The notes under the pieces were generated by a model, which was not told where the DNA came from, searched no databases, and was given only the letters and a program-made list of their open reading frames with translations. A stretch of 64,000 bases of DNA from NCBI GenBank assembly GCA_030549495.1, contig JAUIRK010001025.1, positions 141,501 through 205,500 on the forward strand, given 5' to 3'. This stretch comes from Nectonema munidae. Lineage: Eukaryota; Nematomorpha; Nectonematoida; Nectonematidae. The translations under genes and the position numbers were made by a program. The stretch's first letter is position 1. Each line of letters starts with the position of its first letter. This document shows, piece by piece, positions 1 to 11,420 of this stretch.

Positions 1-103
1 CATTCTAGGAACCCATTGAGTAGCAAAATTTTGAAAACAACCGTCTATTTCTTTTTTGATAGAATTTTATATATTTAACGCGGGCAATTTTTATTTCTTG
101 GGA

Positions 104-820
104 CACTGGTTCTCAAAGGGTTAACACTATCAAAAAATTAATATCGTAAAAATTTGAATTTTATCAAAAAATAAAAGATTTTTCATTAATTGTAAACAAA
201 GCATTACATTTAAAAATAACTAGTCATTTTCGGTTATGCTTAAATTATAAAAAAAAATTCGGACAAGATCGTTAGGATAAAGATTAGAAAACATAATTAA
301 AATTTTAAATGGGTGTAAAAATTAACAGGTATAAAGTTAAGTTCTCTAATTGGAAAAAAATTTCTTACTAGCACATTTTGTATGCAATGAATTCAGATGT
401 GTATGCTTTGATTCGTTATATCAGGCACTTCGCCATACCCGACTTTTCTATAAACGAATTTTACTGAATTCTAACAGTATACTGTAATAATTAACATCTC
501 CATTTCTTTATAATAAGGCATTGGTAAGGAGGGTATTATCAATTTATGGAGATACACACGTAGAGTTTAATATTTTTATTTTTCTCGTCGTAGGATTCTC
601 CAGGATAAAATATGTGTTTTGAGAATTCCTAGGGGTTTTAAAATTGCTTTTATAGATAGTTATTTGTTTGATTTTTATTATCAATATTAGTAAACATCAA
701 ATAAAATTTAACTTTAAATTTTGGAAAAAATATATGAAAACAAAATGATAAATAGAAAAAAAATTAACTTTTCTTTTTTCAAACCCATATTGTAACACCC
801 TAGCACTTTGAGAACCAGTG
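104..820. mobile_element. hAT-type non-autonomous element with 15-bp terminal inverted repeats
   Basis: The sequence CACTGGTTCTCAAAG starting at 104 is matched exactly in inverted orientation at 806-820. Ends of the type CAGTGGTTCTCAAA are characteristic of Charlie-like hAT elements. The 717 bp between the ends are AT-rich and hold no transposase frame, so this is a non-autonomous copy. The 8-bp flanks (tcttggga and ggacagca) do not match, so the expected target duplication is not preserved or the boundary is slightly off. Confidence 0.6.
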
Positions 821-2049
821 GGACAGCAATGCCTGAAGAAATAATAATTATTTACTTCGAATATATAATCCATTGAAAAAAGACGATGTTTATTAAAAAT
901 TCTGGTCTTGAAAGGATTTTAAAATAGAGAAAAAGAATGCCTCTGTATGGTGATGCACTGTTTGAATATGCATCGATATCGCCATAGTTATATTTTCTGA
1001 AGATCACCGATCTTTGAGTAAGGCCCATAAAAAGTAATTTATTTGCAGTTATACCTTCTTTATTCCGTTAACTTAACTTACAACAAATCTAAGAACAGTT
1101 GGAACTTGTAATTTATTATATGTTACTTTGCTACTCCAGACAAGAATTTTAGAAGAATTTAAATAGTTTTATTATTATTTTATAGAGATAAAAGGAATTT
1201 TTTATAAAAACATTTTCTTTTTTGTCTGTAGACAAATTCTTAATCCAAATGAGTATTAGTAATAATAAATGTGACTCGAAATCGAACAAGATTTAGTATA
1301 ATCGGAAAATTAGTTGTTTAAAAAATCGAAATAACTCATGTGATAATGCCATTTCTCATGATGCTAACTGCTGAAATTCTAGGCATATCCAAAATAAAAT
1401 TTATAATTTTATATATATTTATGGCTCAGATAAGTCTGAGTGATACTAATTTTCAAAATTTAAATAAAAATAGAAGAATTAAGTTTAGGTATAAAATTAC
1501 CTAATTTAAATATTTAAATTTTATCGCACAAAATACCATTTTAAATTTAGTACAAAACAAGAGAAATAGATTGAAAATAAAAAAACTAAAGTAAATCATA
1601 ATTTTAAAATAGTTATGGATAATTAACTAGATCAGATTTAATATCAATTTTAAATTCTTGGAAGTAATAGTGGTTTTTTAAATTTAATATGAATCTACCG
1701 GTTTGTAAAACTATTTAGTTTTATATTCCAGGGCATATTTTGAGGGCTCGATATTTTTATATTTAGCCCTTTCCCGTACATAAAATTTTTATGTTCCTTC
1801 CTTCAGATAAATATGTTCTTTTAGGTATAATAAACGCATTCTTTTCTAATAAATTCCATACTTTTATTATGCGGGTCTAGGACTCAAGAGGAACCTCTTA
1901 ATTATTCGCTCTGAATATAATTTAATGTGGTACCCGAAGAACATGTTTAGACTAATATTTACTGAAAACATTTTATGCCATGCCTTTCCAAAACAAAAAT
2001 ATATCTTTAGAAGTAAGCTTGAGAATACACAAAATTGACAAAAAACATA
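821..2049. other. AT-rich stretch with no recognised gene
   Basis: No exon-like frame, repeat tail or RNA gene was recognised. The single 88-codon minus-strand frame at 1867-2133 overlaps the LINE remnant and has no family resemblance. Confidence 0.5.
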
Positions 2050-3190
2050 AGAAGTGAATCCAAATAAATTATCACATTTAAACAATCCTAGTTTAAGCAA
2101 TGTTTCAAATAATAACATTCTTTTGGCTATCAAATCTCTTAAAAACAGTAGATGTCCTGACTTTTATAACTTCACTAGGTAAAAGAGACGATATTTCAAA
2201 CTATAGGCCTATTTCAGTAGTCCCTAAAAGAATAATTTACAATAAGTTTTACTATTTTTTTGATTGTAGCAATATTTTTTCTGATTCACAATTTGGTTTC
2301 CGCCCTTTTCACTCGATTGAAAGATTGCACACAAATTTTCTTAAAGATGTGATTAGTTCTTGGTCAAAAGGCGAACAATGTATAGCAATTTTTTGATCCA
2401 AAAATGCCTTTAATTCATTGTCAATTAGCTTGTTAGTTAGTAAACTTTTAACATATTTTGATTTTAAAACAGTCCATTTAGTAAATTCGTTTTTATCATA
2501 TAGAAAATCATATGTTCATGTCAATAATGTTGACTCTTCTATCAAGTTTGATTTAAATATAGCAGTACCTCAGGGGTCGGTTCTTAGTCCTCTTTTGAGA
2601 TTTTAGATCATGTTACAAGTGAAACTGTTTCATGTTTTACATATGCTGATGACATCACTTTATTGTTCAAAGGTAAAATTCTTGATTTTCTTAAAATTAA
2701 TGAATTCTTGGATATGTTTAATACAAAATTAGCTTCGCATAACCTTTCGATAAACATTTTGAAAACTAAAGCAATGTATTTTACTAACTCAAAAAAGAGC
2801 ATTTAAAAGTTGCCTTTAATTATAAACGAAATAAACATAGAGTTTGTAGTATCTTTCAATTTTTTAGGCGTTATCATAGGCAATAAACTTGAGTGGAAAG
2901 CTCATATCGATAATCTCTCTATCCGAATGAATGCATTGCTCTCACTATTTCGAGGAATTAAGTTTTTACCATTTAGAGCTAAATCTACGTTGTATAAAGC
3001 GCTAGTAGAACAACTGTTAACGTATTCAATAATAAATTGGGGACATTATTTTAAAAAATATAAACAAGCAATAATTCATAAAGTTCCAGAACACTGAAAT
3101 AGTTTTATCGAAATAATTGAAGATAATTATAATTTATCAAGTAAAAAGATACTCTCAAAAATAAAAATGAGTATGCTGTTAAATTATTGT
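2050..3190 (+). mobile_element. CR1/Jockey-like LINE remnant, reverse transcriptase region
   Basis: Broken pieces of a non-LTR reverse transcriptase lie in order on the plus strand: a AIKSLKNSRCPDF stretch near 2090, then SNYRPISVVP (about 2195-2225), QFGFRP..S (about 2290), VPQGSVLSPLL (about 2565-2598), a YADDI-type catalytic box (about 2639-2655, another frame), and FLGVIIGNKLEWKAHI (about 2860-2910) with the following thumb region to 3097. These are the usual RT blocks of CR1/Jockey-type LINEs. Several frame changes and stops separate them, and sequence between the first two blocks is missing. There is no endonuclease domain, so the copy is 5'-truncated. It stops just before the terminal repeat of the next element. 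Dead copy. Confidence 0.85.
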
Positions 3191-3235
3191 TCTTGTAATG
3201 TTGAAAACTGCTAGGCTTGTACTGAACAACAAAAA

Positions 3236-3380
3236 TTTTTTACTGGAGATGTGTAAAGTGATTTAGACTAATTTGGGTACGCTGATTTCAAAAATCAATA
3301 CTGTTTTGCTGCATCACGTCAGGATTTTCAGTAACAGAAATATTCCCATTGCCTAGAAGTCAGGATTTCAATGAAATTTA
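3236..3380 (+). repeat. Left terminal inverted repeat of the 3.2-5.3 kb element
   Basis: This pairs with 5165-5308 read on the other strand. Differences are scattered single substitutions and one short indel, so the two ends are similar enough to suggest a fairly young insertion compared with the surrounding debris. Confidence 0.8.
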
Positions 3381-3452
3381 CAAAAATTCATTTATTTCAT
3401 CATGAATGCTTCAAAATTATAGAAATTACAGAAAAACACCACTAGAATGTAA

Positions 3453-4770
3453 TTAAAAATGCTTTAGGCATTTGGCTTTGCGTTTGTGCTGCTCTGTGTC
3501 AGTTTCACGATGTAGGAACCAGTAGAAATCGCCCATTATGTTCGGATTGTGCTGCCCTTGGTAACGCGTCTCCATGAGTGAAATCTCTTGGTGGAATCGC
3601 TCGCCGTGCTCGTCCGAGACTGCTCCCAAGTTGTCAGGGAAGAAATTCAGGTGCTGGTGTAGGAAATGGATTTTCAGGGACATCCTGGAGCCAAGTTTCC
3701 TGAAGGACTCCAGCAGCTTCTACACTATTTCTTCATAGTTGTCCGCGCGCTCGTTCCCCAAGAAGTTGTCCGTCACAGCTTTGAAGCTCCTCCACGCTGC
3801 CAGCTCATGGTGTTTAGAGTTGTCGGAAAAGTTTCGTCCTTCATAATCTGTCGGATTTGCGGTCCAACAAAGACACCAGCCTTGATCTTGGCCTCCGACA
3901 AGGTGTTTCCAAACTTTTCCTTGAGGTATAAAAACCCACGCCCATTCAGATCAATTGCCCTTACAAACTTTTCATCAAGCCAAGCTTTATGTGGAGTGGT
4001 GGAAGTAAAACCTTACCTGGGTCGACAAGGGCCACATGCTTCACGTTGTTTCGACCAGGTACATGCTCCTTTCGCTCTCAATCTTTCTTCGTCCAGTGAT
4101 TCTTGTCCTCTCTGCTATCCCAGAGACAAAGGAAGCACATGTATTTCGTGTAGCCTGACTGCAGCCCTAACAACAACGCCACCACTTTCAAGTCTCCGCA
4201 GATGTGCCAGTTGAAGTCATTGTACTTGATGGAATCAAGCAGCTGCCGCATAGTCTCATAGGTCTCTGTCATGCCGAACGCGTGAGCCAGTGGGACTGAT
4301 GGTTTCTCGTTGCCATTGTGGAGAAAAAAAGCCTTTAAGCTGTTCTTCCACGAGTCGATGAAGAGGCGCCAGTCTGCAGGATCGTGATCACACCCAAGTT
4401 CTTTCAACAGACCGATGTCACTGCAGAATGTCATCGTGTCTTCCATCTCAAAGAACTCAGCCATGTCTCTGTGACGTGCTCTGAAAAAGGATATCTTGGT
4501 GTTAGGTTCCAGGAGATTCCACTGCTGCTGCCTTGATCCAAGCAGCTCTGCCTTCGCCTTTGACAGCGAGAGATCTCTTACAAGATCATTTAAGTCTCCC
4601 TGGTTCAGAAGGTGTGGTCCTTGAATGTCGTGTTCAAAAGGTTTATCATCACCATCCTCTTAACCACTGTTTACAGCTATGTTCTGATCAGCTGGAGGTG
4701 TTGGAACGGTGTTCTCGTCATCATGAGGCAAAGGTTTACGAGCAGAGACGCAGTCAGCGTACTTGATGTG
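3453..4770 (-). pseudogene. Broken orphan-family gene (GYTKY/CFLCLWDSR/ERFHQ proteins), probably transposon-encoded
   Basis: Read on the minus strand, the blocks in order are: LVRDLSLSKAKAELL and SFFRARHRDMAEFF (about 4590-4440), LGCDHDPADWRLFIDS, HNGNEKPSVPLAHAFGMTET, ICGDLKVVALLLGLQSGYTK, CFLCLWDSR (to about 4090), LVDPGKVLLPPLHIKLGLMK (about 4025-3965), AGVFVGPQIRQIMKDE, AAWRSFKAVTDNFLGNERAD, then MSLKIHFLHQHLNFFPDNLG and SDEHGERFHQEI (3683-3560). I know this as a family of uncharacterised proteins repeated many times in arthropod and cnidarian genomes; its function is not established. Conserved Cys/His around CFLC and HxHL..ERFHQ could bind metal, which is inference. Reading requires several frame changes and one stop (near 3720), so this copy is inactive. 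G+C is clearly above the surrounding DNA, which hints at a different origin. Confidence 0.75.
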
Positions 4771-4859
4771 ACCTTTATTCTTCTTGTTGAAGCCGGCAAT
4801 GCTTGTTCAGCAGAAATAACAATCATCCTTATGATTCTGCGGTTCACGCCATATCATGG

Positions 4860-5040
4860 GCACCGCAAATGGCGTGCCCCCCCCCTTCCCCCCCCCCCCC
4901 TTGATAAAGGTTGGGTGAAAGTTGGTGGAAAAAAGGGGGGGGGCGCCGCGCTTTTTTTTCCCCCCCCTCCCCCCCCAAAAGGAAAAAAAGTAGGCTCTCT
5001 TTTTTTTTTTTTTTTTTTTTCTTTGTTGAACTTTTTTTAC
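4860..5040. repeat. Homopolymer-rich low-complexity block, possible assembly artefact
   Basis: Runs of C, G, A and T of 7-20 bases alternate here (C runs at 4878-4900, G run near 4936, C runs at 4960-4976, T runs at 5000-5020). Nothing comparable exists elsewhere in the window except the G run at 61.13 kb. The block sits where the N-terminal part of the orphan-family gene would be expected to begin. It may be poorly called sequence and not genuine DNA. Confidence 0.6.
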
Positions 5041-5164
5041 CGACCACAGATCAGGAGTTGTCAGGATGATTGGTACAGGAACGCCTACTCATCTTTATCT
5101 GAAAGAAAGAAATATAACACAAGTTAACAATAATTGTACGAAATAGACATGTTAAAGACATATT

Positions 5165-5308
5165 TAAATTTCATTGAAATCCTGACTTCTAGGCAATGGG
5201 AATATTTCTGTTCCCGAAAATCCTGACGTGATACAGCAAAACGGTTATGATTTTTGAAATCAGCTTACCTAAATTAGTCTTAATCACTTTACACATCTCC
5301 AGTAAAAA
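5165..5308 (-). repeat. Right terminal inverted repeat of the 3.2-5.3 kb element
   Basis: Inverted partner of 3236-3380. Both ends include the same ordered landmarks: GGAGATGTGTAAAGTGA, a CACGTCAGGATTTTC motif, and TTCCCATTGCCTAGAAGTC. Confidence 0.8.
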
Positions 5309-5327
5309 TTTTTTTTTGAAATTTGTT

Positions 5328-7194
5328 GTATATATGTCATTCACCTTATGAATACAACTGATTTCATTTTCTGTATTTTTTAGTCCATTTATTTATTCTG
5401 TTTTATATCCAAACTATTTATTATAAATAAAATATATTTATTTACATATAAATTTATAATAGCAAATACTTTTTTCTAAATTGTAAATCATTTACTATCA
5501 TGCATAATTTTTTATATAATTACCCATAATAATTTATCCCTTACAATCTATTGTTTGGAAATTAGCGCATTGCTGAAATGATAATATTAATGTTTTTACC
5601 ATTTGTCTATCAATTGCTGTTTTAAAAAGAAAGCTTAAAGAACCATTTTTAATAAGTTATCTAAACATATAGTTCACAGCATTGGGGTTTTTTTTGTAAT
5701 AGATTGTATCTTATTAATAATTAACGCTTATTTGTTGTAAATATATATATTTATATTCATTTTTATTATATATAATATATTATATATCAAACTTTATTTT
5801 ATATTACCTATATGAATTTCATCAATAAGAATTGTATATTATATCAATTTTGAAACTGCTCATTTCATTTCATTTTGTTGTAATAGTTGAGTATTTCTAA
5901 AAGCGGGTTTCTTTTTACCTTTTTAAATACTTTCTATCACTTTGATTTTCTATAAAATCTTGTCCTTGTTATTACTGTTTTATTTTAACTTTTGTGTATG
6001 TTTCAATTTATTCTAATGTTTTTTTAATGTGATTATTGAATAAATTCCTACTCTTTTATATATATATATCAAATTGTTTAAATGTTACTCTATAATATTG
6101 ATTACTCTATTTTGTATGATTATATAGATGTACTAGTGAAGAGTAAATCTATTATAATTTGAGTGACACTAATTAGCGGCTTTAATTAGTCTTGAATGTG
6201 CTTAACTACTGAATTTTTAATAACTTTACTGTAATTTTTTTATTCTAAATTGTACATTTTTTTCAATAATTCTTCTTTTTCTTCTTAACAACATAAAAAA
6301 TTGTTTTATTTCTAAAAAATTGACCAAAAAATCTATTATATTATTATAAATCCTAATTCATTTTTAAATTATTATTGCACTTTATGTTTTAGTTTTTATT
6401 AATTCTTTTTTACATAAGCATTTTTGTAAAAATTCAAGATTCTATTTTTCATTTATTTTTCAGATTTAACATAATAGGAAGCAAAGCTTATTGTTAGAAT
6501 TCGCTTATTATTAAAAGGCTTTGTTGTAGTACTCCTCTATTTTCGCTAGGTGCCCCCTTTTTTATTCTCTAAAATGTAAGGCTTTTATAAATCAAAGTGC
6601 ATTGATGAAGGGCTGAAATTATTTAGCAAAAATCTTAGAGGCTTAAGATATTTTAATATAAATTTTGTAGACTTTTAAGCTTCTGGGAAATTCGAGATTT
6701 TATTTTTTTGAAAAAAAAATTGCCTTTTTTCCAGGCTCATTTTTTATTTTTCACTACGCTACTGCCTATAAATTTTCATAATAGTATATTTAGCCATAAG
6801 ATAGGTTCTTTTTGAAACGACTGAGTCTTGAAAAGACTTAATGTGTTAAAAAGTTCTTTTCTTATTTTCATTTCAATTGTTGCTCATTTTAAGGAACTGC
6901 ATGTTAATTTACTGCTACAATATGCGCGTTGACATTCAAAGCAAAAATATATAGAACAAGATATAGCAAATACCCCTCAATTAGCCACTTTTTGTAATTT
7001 ACCATGTGAATTTTCTTACTTGGTTGCATCATTGAAAAGTAAACAGGAATTTTATCCTTTTATTTTGAGCTCATGCATTATATTATATGATTCAGTAAAA
7101 TTCTTAGATATTAGAGATCATACATTATATAATAAGTTGTAACCTGCATATTCACAAATTGTATTTGTTATCCATGAACATATAAAAATGTATA
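5328..7194. other. AT-rich stretch with no recognised gene
   Basis: There is no open frame of note. The 6530-6780 part is slightly less AT-rich and may be old repeat, but I could not assign it. Confidence 0.5.
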
Positions 7195-7220
7195 TTTTTT
7201 TATTCAATAAAGCTTATTAT
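7195..7220 (+). repeat. LINE-type 3' end: AATAAA followed by ATT repeats
   Basis: AATAAAGC is followed at once by TTATTATTATC. The arrangement matches the other LINE 3' ends in this window, where a short microsatellite follows the polyadenylation signal. No coding part was recognised upstream. Confidence 0.35.
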
Positions 7221-8070
7221 TATCATAAATTTATTTATTGAATCTATTTTCTATAATATAAATTAAAATTTTGGTTGGTTGATTGGTTGAAATTGACATA
7301 GCTTGTAAGACTCAATGCCTTGAAATCTGACATGAAGCTTGTAGAAGAAAAAATTTGCAAAAAAATAAGCTTAATATCAAGAAAAAAGACAAAATGAAAA
7401 GAGAGGAAACACGAATAAAATAAAAGAAGAGCTAAAAAGCAGTACATAAGGAAAACGAAGGCAGATGTAAAAGTAGATTTTTTCCTTTTTAATGTTAGAG
7501 ACTTTTATTTTATGAAGCTCGGTTTTAAAATTTATATCAGAAAAACTTGAAAAGGAGAAATAAAAATTTTCTGGGAAGAGTAGACATAAATTGTACAGTC
7601 AAAAATTTGGAAATGAGATGAAAATGATCTTCAATTTTTCAGCAGTTGAAACGACGTATATTTGAGTTGCATTTTCCTGATAATTTCAAAAACTTTTTGC
7701 AGTTGCAGGAGCCAGTAAACTTCAAGTTACTAAAATTTAAGAAATTCATGGCAGACATAAAATTCCGAAATCTTTGCATCCGTCGAAGAATTCTTTAGGA
7801 AAAGTGGCACTAAAAGAATGAGAAGTCATAAGTTTTTGAGTCGAGATGGCAAAACATTTTTTTTTAATAACACCCTTTAAGGAAGAAGGAGGAATTAAGA
7901 TTCATGAATAAGACCTATTTTGGCAAATCACTCGACAAACTCATTACCGAGTATACCATAGTTTCCCGGACAACATAAATCCCTTAAAGAAACCCAATTT
8001 CTTAGAACAAGTTTTCTTGTTACAGATTTTACCATACTTTCCTTATTAAATTCTTCAAATTGATTTAAGA
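7221..8070. other. AT-rich stretch with no recognised gene
   Basis: Nothing was recognised. A TTGGTTGGTTGATTGGTTG run near 7270 resembles the AACC tail of the SINE at 27.8 kb read on the other strand, but no SINE body is visible. Confidence 0.4.
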
Positions 8071-8370
8071 TAAACAAAAAGAGTAAAGTTTCAAACAAAT
8101 TTATTTAAATATAACGCATTATTTTCACGAATGCATCTCGCAAAAGGCGAGTAAATTGTTTATATATTTATTTATTTTACATAAATATATTTGTTTCAAA
8201 CTTTACTCTTTTGAGTACATTTATTCATGAGTTTTTTTTATTTTGTATCAATATTCATATAAACCTACAAATATATTTGTTGCTCCATAACTTTCCTCTA
8301 CTTAATCTTTTTCTCCATTAATATCCCGGGCATCCTCATACATTACTATAAATTTGTTTGAAACTTTACT
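8071..8370. repeat. Foldback repeat with AAAGAGTAAAGTTTCAAAC ends
   Basis: AAGAGTAAAGTTTCAAACAAAT begins near 8078 and its inverted copy occurs twice, at about 8184-8210 and 8345-8371. The first pair encloses ~90 bp, the second ~250 bp. This is the structure of a small hairpin-type MITE, perhaps with one end duplicated. No coding capacity. Confidence 0.6.
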
Positions 8371-8514
8371 CTTTCTTTACACTTTTTATTTGAAACAAAT
8401 GACCCTTCAGAACTTTACTTATATTTGATTTAAAATATATTTCTTTTATTGCTTTTTTAAACATATTTTGCTTTTTTTTTTATTTTACTGACTAAACATT
8501 CGCTATCTATTACA

Positions 8515-8950
8515 ATAACTTCCATATTTTTCACTATTTTTCTTAATAAATTGAATTGAATTGAAGTGAATTGAATAAAAAAAAGTATAAAAAAGTATTA
8601 AACTTTTTTTTTGACCAAAAATTTGTGTTTAATTTATTCCGCCCTTTACGTTCTTGGTCAAAAAATCCTGCTGATGAACTGTATACTGATGAATACTGAT
8701 GAACTGTATCTCTGTATCACGCTCTGTCGTCGAAAAAAATGGATGCTCGTTTCAGCTTCTTTACCTTTTTGTGATTCCCTATGCGAAAAAAATGAAGATA
8801 TTTTACTTTGGTGGAAAGAAAAGGAAAAATGTATTTTTCTTATATATATCTACGTTTTTCTCTCGTTATCTATACATAGTGTATACACACTAAAGTGAAA
8901 CTTCCATATTTTTCACTATTTTTCTTAATAAATTGAATTGAATTGAATAA
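8515..8950 (+). repeat. Two copies of a LINE 3' end with ATTGA microsatellite tail
   Basis: The sequence TTCCATATTTTTCACTATTTTTCTTAATAAATTGAATTGAATTGAA occurs at about 8520-8566 and again at about 8901-8947 (quoted only as a landmark: TTCCATATTTTTCACTATTT then AATAAATTGAATTGA). In both, AATAAA runs into an ATTGA repeat. These look like 3' ends of one LINE family, either inserted twice or locally duplicated. About 330 bp lies between them. Confidence 0.55.
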
Positions 8951-9587
8951 CATTACATAATTATTAAAATAAAAATTAAATTTTCGAAAATAAGACAATA
9001 GATTATTATCGGAAAAATAGTATTTTAAAGTGGGCCAAATTTTTACAAATATAAGCCAGATTTATTTTAAGGAAATATGGTTAGAATTTTATAAAAGTAA
9101 ATATGAAAAACTTTTATTTTGGAAAAAATATTTTTTTAATTTTATTTCGCAATTTTTTTTCATTTGTATGGAGCAAATTGATCTAAAACCAAAAAATAGA
9201 GTGTAGGCTTATTTTCGGAAGACTATTTTAAGATCTAAAGTAAATACAAATCAAAGTTAAATAGGGAGAACTGTGATTTTGTGTTAATACCCCTTTCTTC
9301 ATGAGACATTGAATGCAGGTATTTTCTTGAATCCAGACATTTAGACTGTTAAATTATTTTTAGATTTTCATAAAGAAAACATTTAACAAAAATTTTTCTA
9401 GCTAAATAATTAACAAAAATTCATTATTAGAGTCAAGATAAGTAAAATTTGATGCTGTTGTAACAACTTACAATAACTAAAATTTTGGTCGAACGTGAGA
9501 AATACGAATCTTTAGAAATCCATGTCTATCACCTCAACCTGAACCACAAAACTTCAGTTGCTTTCTATTTTCTCTATTGATTTGAAT
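8951..9587. other. AT-rich stretch with no recognised gene
   Basis: This is the 3' flank of the cysteine-rich gene on the minus strand. No convincing polyadenylation signal or other feature was identified. Confidence 0.4.
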
Positions 9588-9896
9588 TTAAACAAAGAAG
9601 GCTTTATTAACAAATATCAAAACAAAAAAATGGAGGAAGAAGTGCATTAGTGATTTTTTTGACAAGACTCCCTGCGAAGAGGCATTGATCAGTGTGATTT
9701 GAGAGTAGCGAGAATTCACTTCCTTCATAACACTGAAACTTATTCTATTTTTGTCGCACTTATTTTTCGGAAGATTTGGAAGAACATTTTTGGCCATTCG
9801 GATCAATGTATTTGCAGCATCATTTCCACACTTCAGCTTTGTCGGATTGTACATGCATTCTTTCATGATTTCATAAGCCTCACATCTTTTTGCACT
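9588..9896 (-). CDS. Cysteine-rich secreted-type protein, terminal exon
   Basis: The exon opens after a TTTTAG acceptor and encodes SAKRCEAYEIMKECMYNPTK, then a KCGNDAANTLIRMAKN stretch, ending LPNLPKNKC and a Ser/Thr-poor linker. It finishes with a hydrophobic tail (SLMHFFLHFFVLIFVNKAFFV region, last ~20 residues) before TAA at 9588-9590. It joins in phase 0 to the exon at 12065-12305. The tail after an NASS sequence could be a GPI-attachment signal or a membrane anchor (inference). An alternative is that the true coding end is spliced before the tail. The Cys spacing resembles secreted arthropod proteins of the DUF19/27-kDa haemolymph type; I cannot name the family firmly. Confidence 0.55.
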   Translation of the reverse strand, partial: SAKRCEAYEIMKECMYNPTKLKCGNDAANTLIRMAKNVLPNLPKNKCDKNRISFSVMKEVNSRYSQITLINASSQGVLSKKSLMHFFLHFFVLIFVNKAFFV

Positions 9897-10296
9897 CTAA
9901 AACATTTTAAAGAATTGATCTTTTATCCATCCCAACAACCAAATGGCTACGAACTCTGAAAGAAAATATTATTACCTTTTATTTAAACCTATGATAATTG
10001 TTTATAAGGCATGGACATGCCATTAGTTTATTGTAAAACTTTCTACCAATGAAATGTGTCATTTTACTTGAATGACATCAAATATGAAAATATACATCTA
10101 CGCTTCAATTGTGTATAAAGTAAAACATCTCTAACCCCAAATTTTAAAAACTGCTTTTTCTAGATTCATAAATTAATGCTTGATCCCAAAATTATCATTG
10201 TAAAATATCCTTGGAGAGCAAAATTTTTTCTATTCTCAAAACTCAACAATTGAACATATATATCTCCACAAATGTTGAATTAGTTCTCTTCTAAGC
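9897..10296. other. Intron of the cysteine-rich gene, no feature seen
   Basis: AT-rich sequence between the terminal exon and the LINE tail. The 86-codon plus-strand frame at 9699-9959 is the complement of the exon, not a gene. Confidence 0.4.
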
Positions 10297-10299
10297 CAT

Positions 10300-11160
10300 A
10301 TAAGAAGAAGAAGAAGAAATTTTATTAAACATTGAATATTCAGAATAAAGCGAATGCACGTTAAATATAAAGCAAAAAAGAAATAAAACTGAAGTAAGTT
10401 CTGCTCTAAAGGTCATAAGTGACCACTTACAAGGCAGAGATAAGAAATACAAGGAAACATGTGATACAAATTGATAAAAAAAATAAACAAGGCATATACC
10501 ATAATCAAGAGTAAAAAAATGTAATAATTATTTTTTACAAGAATGATATTGTAGAGGTCAAACAAGTAATGTTGTACTTAGAGATGCTTGGGTCAAGCAT
10601 AGTACTTTTGAATCCTTTGATAGAGAGAGATTCAGAAGAAAACAGAGTAAAACTCAGACAATTTGTAATTGATAACTTGTTTGGGGTTCGAGAGCTTAAA
10701 CGAAGAGGCAATCAAATTTTCTTTAAACCTGACGAAAGTCTTTTCTTTTCGAAATTGTAGATATGATAAGATTCTCGAAGATCTGTAGTAAACACTGATG
10801 AGTGTATTTCCATGTAAAAATAACCAGCTTAAGTTTATAAATATCATAGATCTTGAGGGAGGAAACTTGAAAAATAGAGGCGATATGTGTGCGACGTAGT
10901 TTTTTAAAAAACATGAGTCTAAGTCTTTTTTTGAAGAGCGAGTGACTTTGTTGTGGAAGAGTGTCCCCAGTTTCCGCGTTGAGAATCCGGTGTAACACCG
11001 GTGTACGAAGGAATAAAAATCAGCTAACATAAAATTTCGATGAAAAAAAGCAAGGATTAGTGTAATAAAGTCTAGTCTTCGAAGGGATAAAAAGCCAGGT
11101 TCTATTTTTAGCAAACTCTTTCAAGTTAAAGCGACTTGGATTGTGGTAAAGAAGTTTGCG
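10300..11160 (-). mobile_element. CR1-like LINE 3' fragment with TTC-repeat tail, minus strand
   Basis: On the minus strand a frame at 10998-10723 reads FFKKLRRTHIASIFQVSSLK then IYDIYKLKLVIFTWKYTHQC. This is the C-terminal region after the CR1 reverse transcriptase (compare HDLYVYNLSMVTYKLLNG in the 26.4 kb copy). It continues out of frame to about 10640. The minus-strand 3' end at about 10325-10303 carries AATAAAATTTC followed by TTC repeats, the same tail type as the 27.5 kb LINE. It is 5'-truncated, contains frame changes, and sits inside the intron of the cysteine-rich gene. Confidence 0.7.
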
Positions 11161-11420
11161 TTAGTTCTCCATAATGTTAAAGCAATTTTTCCTTAATATC
11201 TCCATCAATTATGCAACTTATTGAAAATGTTTGTCTAAACTTTAAATTATGTTTTAATTTTGCTATGAATGTACAAGATTTGGTTGATTACAATAAGAGC
11301 CAAATTTTCTCATTTTCCCAACTCTTTCAGAGCTGATATACATAAGCACTAATGTGGCTTTTAAAGCCGTGTTTTTTCCCTTTTTCACTCCATTCTTCTC
11401 AATATCAACTTTCATTGATG
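11161..11420. other. Intronic AT-rich stretch, nothing recognised
   Basis: No repeat or exon signal was seen between the LINE fragment and the next foldback. Confidence 0.35.

Larger units (their letters stand above)
3229..5327 (-). mobile_element. DNA transposon with ~145-bp terminal inverted repeats carrying an orphan gene family
   Basis: Positions 3236-3380 and 5165-5308 are inverted copies of each other at roughly 93% identity by eye, both running inward from TTTTTACTGGAGATGTG. Between them, on the minus strand, lies a GC-richer gene of a conserved protein family (separate entry). Precise, long inverted ends around a single coding unit are the signature of a cut-and-paste element. The flanks also share a CAACAAA-like sequence outside the TIR, but no clear target duplication is visible. 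The superfamily cannot be named from sequence reading alone. Confidence 0.75.

Noticed and set aside
4533-5127. Plus-strand frames of 77 and 171 codons over the orphan-family element
   Set aside because: They are complements or run through the homopolymer block (poly-Pro/Gly/Lys/Phe translation). The conserved reading is on the minus strand.
10632-11114. 160-codon minus-strand frame as a host gene
   Set aside because: The conserved LINE blocks (FKKLRRTHIASIFQ, IYDIYKLKL) are in the overlapping 10998-10723 frame; the longer frame is a shadow.
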